The notes: a model not told the origin generated them from the sequence alone. 64,000 bases of DNA from Siphonodentalium dalli (GCA_032622095.1 CP136063.1:15291814-15355813), one strand, 5' to 3'; positions 22,499-34,600 are shown, counted from the stretch's first letter. Numbers and translations are program-made.

Positions 22499-22889
22499 TT
22501 AACCCTTTACCCAACAAAGCGGCCAAAGCCGGCCAAATAAAGCTTCAACAGCCTAAAATATCTTCGGTCTGTCTCAATAGAACCATACAAATATGGATAT
22601 CATTGGAACCGGCTCCTTGACCACATTGTGATAGTTACAGTTATGCCCTGTGCCAATGCATTCTCTTATATATGCGAGTCGACCATAGGTCGCCTCGCAT
22701 ATATAAGAGAATGCATTGGCCTAAAAAAAAATCTTTTTTTACCATTGTTTCTTACATTCTTTAACAATTTTATAATTTTTATTGTGTTAAGCCAATGCAT
22801 TCACTTATATATGCGAGGCGACCTATGGTCGACTCGCATATATAAGAGAATGCATTGGCACAGGGCCCTTCTGTTGGGTAAAGGGTTAA
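22499..22889. mobile_element. piggyBac-type MITE with two long palindromes, copy 1
   Basis: Bounded by TTAA (22499-22502 and 22886-22889) with inverted termini CCCTTTACCCAACA. TTAA targets and CCCTTT-type ends are typical of piggyBac elements. Inside are two near-perfect palindromes of about 67 bp (22653-22719 and 22792-22859), each running CCAATGCATTCTCTTATATA to its inverse, with centres GTCGACCATAGGTCGCC and its reverse complement. No transposase. A second copy lies at 46033-46432 in the opposite orientation. Confidence 0.85.
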
Positions 22890-22968
22890 CGCTGTGCAAC
22901 CCATCATATCAATCCGCTACGAGATGCAGGTATCTAAATTGTAACTATGATACCAACAATCGTTTTGC

Positions 22969-23153
22969 GTAAAGGTAAAGGTAAAGGTAAAGGTAAAGGT
23001 AAAGGTAAAGGTAAAGGTAAAGGTAAAGGTAAAGGTAAAGGTAAAGGTAAAGGTAAAGGTAAAGGTAAAGGTAAAGGTAAAGGTAAAGGTAAAGGTAAAG
23101 GTAAAGGTAAAGGTAAAGGTAAAGGTAAAGGTAAAGGTAAAGGTAAAGGTAAA
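22969..23153. repeat. (GGTAAA)n microsatellite, about 31 units
   Basis: Uninterrupted hexanucleotide array. The lysine-glycine and threonine-phenylalanine (or leucine-tyrosine) reading frames across it are by-products of the 6-bp period, not genes. Confidence 0.98.
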
Positions 23154-23159
23154 TGACTT

Positions 23160-23394
23160 CATTATCAAATACCCTGTGCGTTCGGATTAAACCCATAAGA
23201 TCAACAAGCCCAGTTGTTTGGTCGCCATCAGGAATGTCAGTTGGGCAGTCTTTCATTGGAATATGATTTCTCATATCAGTCAACCGTACCGATTTATTTC
23301 CACTTCGAAGAATAGCATCATGTGCTATTTGGTCAACCTCTGTAATGGCGGGTCGATATTTATGTAGTTCATGCTTCAACGATTCCCGCAGTGT
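23160..23394 (-). CDS. Possible unrecognised coding exon
   Basis: On the minus strand an AATACAG acceptor-like site near 23395 precedes about 78 open codons with balanced protein-like composition, including KHELHKYRPAITEVDQIAHD, DMRNHIPMKDCPTDIPDG and LVDLMGLIRTHRVFDNEV. The reading frame runs straight into the hexanucleotide array, so any donor must lie at its edge or the exon has been truncated by the array. No family is recognised. It may also be a fragment of a mobile-element protein. Confidence 0.28.
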
Positions 23395-24100
23395 GTCTGT
23401 ATTTCGTTATTTGTTGTTTGTGGGTAATAGCGGGTGCCCCGTATGTGTGGGTAACGTATATGATTGTAAATGGGGAATGCCCGGTATATGAGTAAAGTGG
23501 GTGCCCCGTATATGTTGTAAATGGGGAATGACTGGTATTAATGTAAAAATGTTTTCAACACATATCATCACTGGAAAGTTATCAACAATAAAATAAAAAC
23601 ATATTTTATCCACTTCTCTTGTCGTCTTAGTAAGTTGTTCTACACAATGTCTTCATATAGATTTATACCCACTGCGAGCGCCTTGTATCCCAGTAATGTC
23701 TCTTCCGTGACGTCGGGACTAATGACTCATCATTGCTTTATAAAATATCTGGATATGACAATGATTTTATTCCGTGCCGCCAGGACATATGGCCCATCAT
23801 TATGTTTTAAACTATATTGCTATGCCAACGATTATAGTATTATGTTTGCATAATATAGTGTAATGCAAGTCCTATCCCATCAACTTCTGAATAATATGAG
23901 ACGCCAATATTCGGAACAATGTGTGCAATATTACACTGCAAATACTGCGCATTGTTGGATTTCTAAGGGTTGTCTTATCAAAGCTGATGGAGATCCGGGA
24001 TACATTTCATTGGGGTGTGATCTGGTCCATGGCATATTGATATAATACTACATTGTGTATTCTGAGGTTAGTTTTTGGGAACGGCGCTTTATCGTCGTAC
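23395..24100. other. No gene seen; short GTGCCCCGTAT / TGTAAATGGGGAATG repeats
   Basis: Two imperfect copies of a phrase containing GTGCCCCGTAT and TTGTAAATGGGGAATG lie at 23428-23545. The rest is AT-rich and would be the upstream region of the exon at 24101. Confidence 0.45.
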
Positions 24101-24167
24101 ATGCTTCGTATATTTACAATGTATTTTGGAATATTTATCGCTGGACTTCTGTTTCTACCACACACAG
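24101..24167 (+). CDS. Candidate first exon encoding a signal peptide (VWA gene)
   Basis: The ATG opens 22 codons starting MLRIFTMYFGIF and ending GLLFLPHT, a classic short N region and hydrophobic core, then the donor ACAG|GTATAA in phase 1. The VWA exon at 43686 begins after a phase-1 acceptor, so joining restores a Gly codon directly before the VWA strand. That makes this the best candidate first exon of the secreted VWA gene, with a 19.5-kb intron full of transposons. The link is inference: an intervening exon, or a different partner, is possible. Confidence 0.45.
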
Positions 24168-24404
24168 GTATAACTATTAATCACGACTAAGATATGCCGT
24201 TGGTAGGATATTTTGTGAGCAAAATATCGCTTATTTACTTGAAATGAAATTTCTGGGTTGTTTTCTACTGAAAGTTGTCTACAGAGAAATACTACGAGTG
24301 CATCACTATCTCAAATTGGTTTGGACAGTGTATTACAATAAGAAACTTTGGCATACAACTGGACTTACACGGGTGTCCTTGTCAAAACATCTTAACCCTG
24401 CCTA

Positions 24405-24870
24405 TACTAAAGCACCATTTACGATTACTTAACCCATAGTTAATGTTCAAACAATAAGTAACCCTCTATACTAAAACACCATTTACGATTAGTTAAACCA
24501 CAGAAAATGTTCAAATAATAAGTAACCCTGTCTATACTAAGACACCATTTACGATTGTTAATCCACAGGAAATGTTCAAATAATAAGTAACCCTGTCTAT
24601 ATTAAAACACCATTTACGATTGTTAATCCACAGGGACTGTTCAAATAATAAGTAACCCTGTCTATACTAAAACACCATTTACGATTGTTAATCCACAGGG
24701 ACTGTTCAAATAATAAGTAACCCTGTCTATACTAAGACACCATTTACGATTGTTAATCCACAGGAAATGTTCAAATAATAAGTAACCCTGTCTATACTAA
24801 AACATCATTTACGATTGTTAATCCACAGGAAATGTTCAAATAATAAGGTCGTTTGTTGATCGTATTATCT
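24405..24870. repeat. 65-bp satellite, about seven units
   Basis: Unit core: TAACCCTGTCTATACTAAAACACCATTTACGATT..AATCCACAGGAAATGTTCAAATAATAAG. The array ends with AATAATAAGGTCGTTTGTTGATC, the same phrase that forms the palindrome at 14417-14487. The CTATACTAAA(A/G)CAC and (C/A)AGATAATAAGT(TT)AACCC parts are shared with the 68/69-bp satellite at 37246-38815, so these are one family. Confidence 0.9.
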
Positions 24871-25002
24871 AAATATATTCCTCAATAAATAGGATTATGT
24901 AATATGTATGTTTATTTATCTGTCGTGTGCTTATATTAGATGAACATCCAAAAAATAATAGACAATGCTGATATACACTCGTTAACAGACTGCGGGAATC
25001 CA
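24871..25002. other. Non-coding spacer
   Basis: AT-rich; no gene or repeat assigned. Confidence 0.5.
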
Positions 25003-25380
25003 TTTAAAGTGATGTGAAACACTCCGGTATGGTGATAAAATAGAAATGGAGAATAATCTTGTTCAAAGTAGTAATTTTTACAAATAATATATCATAATTG
25101 ACAACACACACCATCATTCTTATATATGAATTAAATGCATTGACTCTCGATGGCGTAGTCGTTTTCCTTAGTTTATCACGGATGGATGCGTCCCGAATCA
25201 AGTAGTAAATATTTACAATTGAGCATAGTTCTGACGATGTTTTCTATGGAGTGGTATGGTCGAATTGCTTCAAATTTTGGCGATGTTAGTAAAATGTTAC
25301 ATTCCTCCAGCGCATGAGAACTAACATATCAGTGTCATGCACCCGAATAAGTACATAATATGTCTGTAATAAAGAAAGGG
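25003..25380. repeat. Diverged dispersed repeat, copy 1 (partner 46434-46800)
   Basis: Shares ordered blocks with 46434-46800: TTAAAGTGATGTGAAACAC, GATAATCTTG(T/C)TCAAAGTA, GACAACACACAC, TATATATGAATTAA, GATAATGTTTTCTATGG-GTGGTA, and a concluding CATAATATG. Identity is moderate. The function or superfamily is unknown. Confidence 0.7.
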
Positions 25381-26635
25381 TTAATGTTCAGATTGACTTA
25401 TTATCAGTTTATTTTTATAAACATGTACATGCATGACCATATCACAAATAATCTGATAAGTTATGAACACTCGACATATATTATGCTACAATCGACAGGC
25501 GAAACACTTTAAATTGTTAATAATTTAATTACTGACTTTATACTGTTTGCTCGATATGACGATATATGCTAATAGAAGAGCTCTGATTCTAAACTGGTAT
25601 TGTCAACAGACATGACATTATAATGGAATCTGTCAAATACGGAAACAAGTCACCATACAGTGGATGTCATCTAATTTAGCTCGCAGGTTGTCTTAACAAA
25701 CCCGTTATCCCCGAGGGCGTTTCACTGGGTTGTGCGCTAGTTAGCTTCAGGGGCGGATTGTGATTGTATCGTCGTCCATTATGTTTATAGTGCCAATGTA
25801 TTTGATCATATGCATCATTTGATTGCTGTACTTTCACACCGATAATTATTAATTCTCTGTGAGCGATTCTAGTGATGTCTATTTTAGAGATTATACAAAA
25901 TACTCATTCAAATGAACTTTGAAAGACAGTTTTTTAAACGACAAATAAGGAATTAATGGAACACATCAGCAAGTCGGTTAGTGGGACATCAAGCACATCT
26001 GCTATGAATACGATAGATCATGCCACGAATCCCTACGGGTATCTGTGCACACGTAGAGATAATATTCCACAAGTACAAGTTTTGACATTGAACTTTATAG
26101 TCGAAACAAATAATACAGGGAATATATTTCTTAGTTATGACCTGTTGCTTAGTAATGCACTTCACTGTAGGTGAAGGTTTCAACTCGACATTTCACTATG
26201 TAAACGGACATGGCTCATTCGAACCTCCAAATTTGTGTCTACGTAATTTGGAGCGACGGATACGGATATAAACAAACAAACGATTGATATACCGGCTTCA
26301 TGTGCTTTAAAAACACTAGCCAAAGTCGCAATTTTTCAGCCGTTTTCAACTTTTCGTCAGAAGTCTGATCAGCGATCTTTATTGCTACCATATCAGGAAT
26401 AGACTACCACGGAACGCTCTTTTCTGTTCCATATCGTGCAAATGGCTGTTTTTGTTTTGTTTGGGACGTAAACACCGTATTCACAGTTGTATTACTTCAA
26501 TTCGTCTGTTTGGGTTACATAATGCTCGTAGAAAGGTAGTTCAGATATTTATCGACCTATTTCGATATTGAAAAAAAAATCAAAAGCGAATAATATTATG
26601 TGTATTTTGGAGCGTAATCCGCCATTTGGCTTTAA
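25381..26635. other. No gene seen
   Basis: Presumed intronic DNA. Short reading frames around 25956-26183 on both strands show no domain. A TTAATTAATTAATT run lies just downstream at about 26676. Confidence 0.45.
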
Positions 26636-26757
26636 ATGACTTTGCGTCGCTTACAATTATGATATATTTGATGGGTAATTAATTAATTAATTCAATGTTT
26701 ATTGCGATATCGGCTCATAACAGTAAAATAAAAACTTGCATTGTTTAGTTTGGACCT
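26636..26757. mobile_element. Left part of an inverted-repeat element split by a LINE
   Basis: Matches the interior of the element at 39240-39696 (CTTTGCGTCG-TT-CAATT, then ATGTTTATTGCGATATCGGCTCA and TTGCA-TTT-AGTT-GGAC). The continuation of the match resumes at 30834, with the CR1-like LINE between. Confidence 0.55.
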
Positions 26758-26761
26758 TGGT

Positions 26762-29700
26762 GTAAACAATATTTAATTTCGAACAAAACATGTAATACAT
26801 TCAAACAAATTGACATAAGTAATAATAATATTCAAAACGGGGGGTTGGACAACAAGCCTAAAAGGCTTTTATAAAGTCTTTTCCTCGGAGCAGGAAGTTT
26901 ACCCTTGGTATCAGAGTAGATACCATATAGGGTAAATTTAGCAGACGGGGATAACATGTTAGATCCGAAAAAATATTATTCAAGGAGGGGGTAGAGGGAT
27001 AGAGTGCAGGAAGGAAGAACGTTTGTCAAGTTAATTGGTATTGCATACCGTACATCGGCCAAAACGAAAGAGGGGAGTGAAGCGAAGTACCGTATAATTA
27101 TATTTTAGTTACACAACTTTTGTATTTATAACGTATACTATTTAAGAACCATGAAACAATCAAAATCAAATCGAAACGCATCGCGGCCCACGTGGAGGAA
27201 ATGCGAGAAAAAAACAATAAATCTACTAGAACTGTTAATTAATATTAAAATTAAAATAATTGGTTAGAAGCGTACTTAAGCATTATATGATGTAATATGA
27301 CGAAACAATGACTTAATTTCATGGGGAATGGCCCAGTGACACGGAGAATGGTTGGCACTCGATTGGAAATTATTAAATTCCATTTCATTAAAATTCCATT
27401 GAGAAGTGACGAAACGACCCCACCAGAGCACACAATACAGATAATGTGATAAAACAAATACATAATTACATATAGTGGTGTATTGCATGGCCCGGCGATC
27501 GTACGACTCATCATGGTTATGAGAAACGCCGAGTTTGTAAAATGAACTTTTGTACGGCGACAAAGATCTGAGTATTTAGACGATCAGAAAGTTCACTTGA
27601 GCCATATAATAGGATATCAATTGATATTCTGCTTGTTGGTAGCGCGGATATGAGCTCTATTCTCTCTTGAGTATACAGAGGACAATGAAAAAAGAAGTGG
27701 TATGCTGATTCAATTTCATAATCACCACAGGAACAGAACGGAGAATCTTCCAAGTGGTTTACGACGAGGTCTTTATTCAGGTTACTACAGCCTAATATAA
27801 TTCTATTATGATAAACTTGTGCTTTCCTGGAGTAACTTTGATAGTAAAATTTGGCTATTTTTGAACGATCAACATTTAGGGTCTGTTTAAATTCTTTCAA
27901 CGAAGGGGTCATCTTTACTGAGTCGGGTAAACTATTCCAAGCACGTGTGGTTGACGGTAGAAATGTGTCCATATACGCATTCCTATTACTGTCAGGTGGA
28001 TGAATACTAGCATGCCTAAAATTATAACCAGACGACATAGCATCTGGTGGAATCATATTGGATAAATAGGATGGAGTTATTTTTCTTGTCATTTTGTAAA
28101 ATTGAATTAATTTCTGTCTACTTCTTCTTGATGCAAGTGTTTCCCAACCAGTTTCAAGTAACAAGTTGAGGTCGCTAGTACTTCTAGTTGCCCCAGTTAC
28201 AACTCGTGCCATTTCGTACTGAATATCATCAATGCAATCGCTCATGTATTTCGGAATGTTATCCCAAACAGGTGATGCATATTCCAGTATTGGGCGAATG
28301 AATGAGACATATACGGTTTCTAAAGATTTTCTGCTTAATCAGAACTTGTGTTTCTTTACAAGATTAACTCTCTTCCATGCCTTGTCGAGTATGCTACAAA
28401 TGTGACTTTCCCATGAACCAGTAGTGTCAAATATAACTCCGAGATGTTTATGATTGCTTACTTCTGTTATGTGTGATCCAGCCATGAGTAGGGGTGGGTG
28501 AGCTATATTTAGGTTCTTCCTTGATACTATCAATGCTTCGGTCTTCAGGGGGTTGAACTTTACCAACCACTTACATGACCATTTGACAATAGTGTCAATA
28601 TCTTTATTAATTATTTCAGCGGCAAGGGTAGGGTTCTCAACACACATATAAATTGAGGTGTCATCAGCAAAAAGACGTATGTTGCACACTATATTTTTTG
28701 TTATATCGTTGATATAAATAAGAAATAAAAGGGGTCCTAATATTGAGCTTGTGAGACGCCTGCAGATACATATTTCCAGTCAGAGCTAGCCTTATCAATC
28801 AAAACTCTTGTTGGCGAGATTTAAGATAGGAAGGTATTAGATTGTACAACTTGCCATTGATGCCCATGCTCGAGATTTTGTGGAGGAGACCTTTGTGCCA
28901 AACCTTATCAAATGCCTTACTAATGTTACAAAATATACAACGAACTTCCTTGCCATCGTCTAGAGACCTACTAATATAATCATACACGTCAGTAATTTGA
29001 TACACAGCAGTATCTCCTAATTTAAACCGAGACTGGTGGACAGAGATTAAATTGTGATCATTAACGTGGGACCAAATGTATTTATAAAGGCACTTTCATA
29101 TGTTTTGGATAAGCAACTTAATAGAGATATAGGACGATAGTTTGATACAAGACTAGGGTCACCGCTTTTGAAAACTGGAGTGATATTCGCTATTTTCCAT
29201 TCACTTGGATAATAACTATTTTTTGAGAAAATATTGAAAACATGAGCAAGGGGTTCACAGAGAGATGAAGCACAATTTTTCAAAACGCGGGGGCTAATTT
29301 TGTCTGGGCCGCAAGCTTTAGATGCTTTGAGATTTTTAAGAGCATTGAAAACATCGGTTGTCGAAATCTCTATCTCACTTATTGCTATATCAGAATTAGA
29401 ATTTAGAGGAAAATAGTTCACATTTATGTCGTGTGAGGAATCATCGACTTTCGATATTTCACAAAAGTAATCATTCAAGGCGTTCGCTTTATCAGAGGGT
29501 GAAACCAAGTGACAGTTGTCAGACATAAGTGGGGGTATGGCTTTACGATTATTTTGGAAAAGAATTTTTTGTAAATTTTTCCACCAGGTTGATTTATCAG
29601 AGTTTATATCATTTAAACTATGATCAATTTTCGTATCGTAGTCAGACTTTGCTTTTCTCACCGCGTGTACACATTGATTGCGCACAGAGCGAAAATTTGC

Positions 29701-30833
29701 CCAAGAAGTCGATGAATTAGTGTGTTTCGCTTTTTTATGTAGCCTGTTGCGTTTGCGCATTAGTTTCTTTATACTACATGTAAGCCAAGGGGGGCAATCC
29801 TGTTTTATAGAAACAGTTTTACTTGGAATATATCTAGTGCAGGCATTTTGTATGAATTCTGTTATATGGTCGGTAATCGTAGTAAAATTCTGATCGGAAT
29901 AAATGCTTCTAAAATCCCAATTGAGGAAAATATTTTTCATAGCTTCGTAGTCCGCTTTGACATAATACAAGATTTGTCTTTTTGTCGACGAAAGATTCGA
30001 TAATGGTTGCTCGATGTCGAGCGTAACTGGCGAATGGTACCTAACGCGGTCCTCAAAGAAAGTGCCAATCACCTCCGTGCCACTTATATACTCACGACAA
30101 TTGGTAAGAAACAGGTCCAGGATGGTAGATGACGTTTCGCTAAAATTTGTAGACGATGTCACAAATTGGGATACACCACAACGTGAGCATATACCGTTAA
30201 TCTTTCCACTCCTACCACCTTTATAATCTTCATTAAAATCACCGCATATCAGGACATTGTTCACATCGTCAATAGCATTTTTTATATTTAACTCAATATT
30301 TTCCCATAATGAGACTGTTGATTGAGGGGGTCTATAGAAACACCCGATAATGATCTTTTTCTCATGAATCTTTATTTCAACCCATAATGATTCTAAGCCT
30401 GGTACGATAAGGTCAGTGCGATGTTTATAAGGGATGCAATCGCGTATGTAGATACTAACACCACCGCCGACTGTTTCACTGTTTCTATCTTTTCTGATTG
30501 GTTCATGGAAACCTTGGATAAGGACTTCGGAATTTTCAATTGATTTATCAAGCCATGTTTCTGTGAACATACAAATATCGAAATGAATCGCTTCGGCATT
30601 TAGTATTGTCATTTTATTTCTAATACTCTGGATATTCAGCTGCAGAACAGAGCAGGATCTCCGTGACCCACCTTCGCGAATTGGACCCGGGTTTTGTTCG
30701 ATATCACCACTTAATAGCAGCAACAAGCATGAGATAAACATAATAATAATACTGTACGCTAGAAGTTTAACTTTATATGCGATTGGGCCGAATACGTGTT
30801 GGTCCGCATCATTCAGCTTAACTACAGTGATGT
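26762..30833 (-). mobile_element. CR1-like LINE (non-LTR retrotransposon), broken
   Basis: Minus-strand element bounded by the two halves of an older repeat (26636-26757 and 30834-30990). Its 3' end on the minus strand finishes near 26820 with a TATTATTATTACT-type tail, usual for LINEs. It encodes one large ORF (endonuclease, reverse transcriptase, C-terminal CCHC-like motif) with frameshifts and stops. No separate ORF1 is present upstream, so it is either a single-ORF type or 5'-truncated. The exact ends are approximate. Confidence 0.75.
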
Positions 30834-30837
30834 ACAT
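27517..30837 (-). pseudogene. LINE ORF2: 2A leader, APE endonuclease, reverse transcriptase (broken)
   Basis: The N-terminus has a hydrophobic segment followed by GDIEQNPGP (30682-30708), a full 2A ribosome-skipping motif. The APE endonuclease follows (LQLNIQSIRNK, FTETWLD, ICGDFNED). The RT domain has KACGPDKISP, ANITPVFKSGD, NYRPISLL, motif A FCNISKAFDKVWH and motif C FADD; a CSCG-(8)-H-(4)-C motif sits near the C-terminus. Breaks: a frameshift near 29085-29095, a one-base deletion near 28746 in the GVPQG-type motif, and an in-frame TGA at 28339-28341; the outer segments share one frame. Motif A has Asn where the first catalytic Asp is expected, so the copy is dead for reverse transcription. 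2A leaders are known from CR1-like elements of sea urchins and molluscs, where they also act as signal sequences. Confidence 0.85.
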
Positions 30838-30990
30838 TATTCAAGAAACATATAATAACTAAGGAATATATTCTCCGAGTTATTGTTTTCGACTTTATAA
30901 GGTCAAAGCTGAAAACAGTTCCCTGGTTTTGTACTAGTGGAATATGATCTAAGCTGGCGTTAGCCTTAGTAGAGATTCATGGCATGATCT
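30834..30990. mobile_element. Right part of the inverted-repeat element split by the LINE
   Basis: Matches 39536-39695 in order: GTACATTAT, GAACATATA-TAACTAAG, CCGAGTTATT-TTTTCGACTT, AATATGATCTA, GCGTTAGCC, ATTC(A/G)TGGCATGAT. Together with 26636-26757 it shows where the LINE inserted. Confidence 0.6.
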
Positions 30991-31209
30991 ATGAATACAA
31001 GGACAAATAAATATCGGCTGGCTTCCTCTACGGAATGACCACAGCGACAGCTTGGGATATGCGATATGAAGTTACAAAACGTGTTACTTTCAAATCGCCA
31101 CAGTAGTTTTTAAGTAGACAGTGACGACCTTTTATCGGGCTCTCTCCGACATAGCAATAATCTGAATCTGAACATTTCATCCGATCTGTCATCTTAAATA
31201 CGCGTATAT
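30991..31209. other. Non-coding spacer
   Basis: No gene or known repeat recognised. Confidence 0.45.
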
Positions 31210-31290
31210 GTGATTAACACTTTATATACTAAAGCACACCTGATGAGTATTTATCCCACAGGAGATATTCAGATAATAAGTTTAACACCA
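31210..31290. repeat. Isolated unit of the 68/69-bp satellite
   Basis: Reads TATACTAAAGCACACCTGATGAGTATTTATCCCACAGGAGATATTCAGATAATAAGTTTAAC in pieces identical to the array at 37246-38815. The second LINE lies between this unit and that array, which suggests it inserted within the array's edge. Confidence 0.8.
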
Positions 31291-31612
31291 TTTATATATA
31301 TTTATATGACTTTATTTCCTCCGTAAACGAAGATATAGTGTACAAAATCACATACACATTATTACATAATTAACATAATTAAACATTAAACATATTCATT
31401 GGCATAATGTGCGTGTTGAAACAATATATCGAAAATGGTTTGAGTATAATTCGCGACGAATACCAGCTATATACAATTGATTGTGGTTGCATAATACATG
31501 TATGCGTCTAAATTGTCATTATACATAGCAAGTACACATATGATATACAGTCATAGAGCTATAGATATGCACTCGTGTGTTACGCGTACGTATATATAAT
31601 TTTAATACAGAA

Positions 31613-34600
31613 CTATGGAGGTACAGGCATTAGTGATGATATGCTATCAACATATGCTTTCCAGAGAGAATCTGATTTCCTAACGAAAAAATCGATCAGT
31701 TCATTATGTATTTCGCGTATACAATGGTCAAGTTCAGCTATTCCGGATAATAGAACTCGCGTTTTGGATTCCGCATTCAAACTATCATATTGCATGTATA
31801 CGTCTACATGAAATTCGTTTAATAAGTCAAATTCAAAAATATTACGGTTATCACATATTGAGACACACTCGATTAATGCATGTCTGACCAGATCATTGTG
31901 TGTTCTATCACACAATGGGCACGATTGTTCGTCCGTTTCAAGAATGGAAATAAGACGTGCAACAAGGAGATAAAAATCTTTATGCTTGGGATATATGTAA
32001 CAGTTTTCCCATAGCCTAGACATACATAATTTAGGCTGGAGTGCCGAGAAACGGTTTAATCGACTATCATCGCCTTTGCTACATTCCCATTCATCTCTAT
32101 TTATATTGAACCATGAGGTCTTCGTTATATTTTTCCATGATAATTTGTTTGGAAAGGTCACATTTAATAAGTATTTCTCGAAATATTCGGTCATTCCATA
32201 TTTGTCCAATGTACAAATAATATCAACCATGAAATTAGAATTTGAAGCTGTAGGAAACATTAAATACTGGTATAACCGTGTAATAAATACATCTTTGGCG
32301 GTTTTGTTCGACGACAGATTGCATATTGAACCAATAAATAACAGTTTTCGTTTTTATATTAATGATACTATTGACGACATACCGACTAATCCTTGAGCTA
32401 TAACTGTTTTTGTGCGATTATGAAGACCCTGATAGTATTTTAGACAGAAACGGTGCATTCTTTCGAGACGGTCGCATAGAGTTTTATTCACACACCATAA
32501 AAGTTCAGATCCGTATAAACCTTTTGGAATGACCACCGAATAATAAATCAACGAACAACTTTTTGGTGTAATGCCACCGGGGTATATTCCTGCGTTCGTT
32601 AACATCATGAATGTACTTCGGGTTTTGTCACATATCCGGTCAATGAGGACAGAATTAAAATCGTATTTATCGAGTGGGATACCAAGATGGGTAACTTCTG
32701 AACATTCTTGTAGAGTATATGTTCCTAAGTTCCAGACGCGATGTTGACGAGAGAACTCTGACTTTGTTTCGTTGAATACTATTACCGAGCATTTATTAGA
32801 GTTATACTTATATCGCCACTTTTTGCTGTATTCAAAACACATATCAATAAGAGCTGATAATCCGACACTATTGAGTGATAATAAAACCATGTCATCAGCA
32901 TGTGTTGGGCATGTGCAATTTACTCCGAGCATTTGTAGGCCATACGGGGAATTTGCGAGAGTACATATCAACTGGTCAACATAGACCATGTAGTAAAATG
33001 GGGAGAGAATACTTCCCTGACGAGCCCCTTGACGAACGTCAAACCACCTAGATAAGGAATTGTTATAACGAATAGAACATGTAACATTTGTCAGCAATTC
33101 ATTAATGAGACAAAACAAATTTCCTTTAAAACCGCGTTTATCTAATTTATATAACAACCCGTTAATCCAGACGGTATCGAATGCCTTCCATACATCTAAA
33201 AATAAGCTGTATAATTTTTGTTTACTAGCGGACACATAGTCAATACATTCCTTCATTACATAAGATGTCATGGTTGCGCTTACACCTTTTTGGAAGCCAT
33301 GTTGAAGCGGGTGCACTTGTATTAAATTGGGTGCATAAGATTCCAATCGAGTTTGTATAACTTTTTCAAGTAACTTATATAAAACAGGCATCAACGTTAT
33401 AACCCTATAGCTATCAAAATCTGTCCTGGGTTTTTTGCCACCTTTAAATAATGTAACGATTATACCGCGTTTCATTTGGCTCGGGACCTTCTGTGTATTA
33501 ATTACATTAGTAAAGAGTTTAGAAATCGCCAGCGTCAATGTGTTACTTCCGTATAATAAGTGTTCATTGGATATCCCGTCCCATCCAGCCGCTTTCCCCG
33601 TACTTAGGCCCCGATATATTTGATTCAGTTCACCAGTTGATACAGGAAAAATTATGCGATTGTCAATATCACTGCTTTGTTTACTGGCCATTGTACGCGC
33701 AATCAATTCATTAACACAGTGGAAGTGATTGAAATCAAAGTCTGATTGGTATAGCGGTGAGTACAGATTTTCAAAATACGATGCCCAGCCTTCCACAACA
33801 TCAAGATCATTCCGTAGAACCTTCCCTTCATAACAAAAGAATGCATTTTTATCGATATGATTTCTCTGTCGCTTTACATGTATCACGCGAAATAGATAAT
33901 TATGATCGATCTGAGCGCGTTCGTCAATTTCATTATTTAATTCGGATATATAATTTTCGGACGCTTTTCTGTACTCTCTACGAAAATCACGTTTCGCTAA
34001 TTTATATTGAGTGTAACTATTACATTGTGTACTTGCTCGAGGTCGACCTTCACGTATCCATTGTTTCCGGAGATCACGCATATATTTATGCTTATTTTTC
34101 AAACAATCTCCCCAATATGGTTTCAGGCGTTTATTATATGACTTTTTTGGTAAACATGATTCAGATACTTTTGATATTAGATGTGCAATTGACTGGCAAA
34201 CTTCAGATATGTCTGAATCATCAGTGTATATGATGTTGTGTGCTGTTAGTTCAACATCAAGACTTTGTTTGTAAAGTTCGAGAATTTCTGGTTCAGATTT
34301 AACTTTACGCCAATTTATGGTTTTGTCTGTTTCTCTTTCGGCTGTACATGAAGATTGACTGCGTAGCTGAAACTTCAAATGTAATGCAATAGGTCTATGA
34401 TTAGATACGTTAATGGCGTCATCGTCTAAAACATGTACCTCGTGAATAAATGGAATAAATGTGAATGGAATAAAAATGTGATCGACAATTGTTCCTTCAT
34501 GTAATTGGCAGTAATCACCGAAAGGAATGCATGTAGATAGAGGATAATCGTCACAAAATTCATAATTCACAGATCCAACTCGATTCGCTTAACCATTTTC

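Noticed and set aside
22917-23379. Reading frames rich in Lys-Gly, Thr-Phe or Leu-Tyr dipeptides
   Set aside because: They are the six-frame reading of a pure (GGTAAA)n microsatellite; its 6-bp period keeps frames open.
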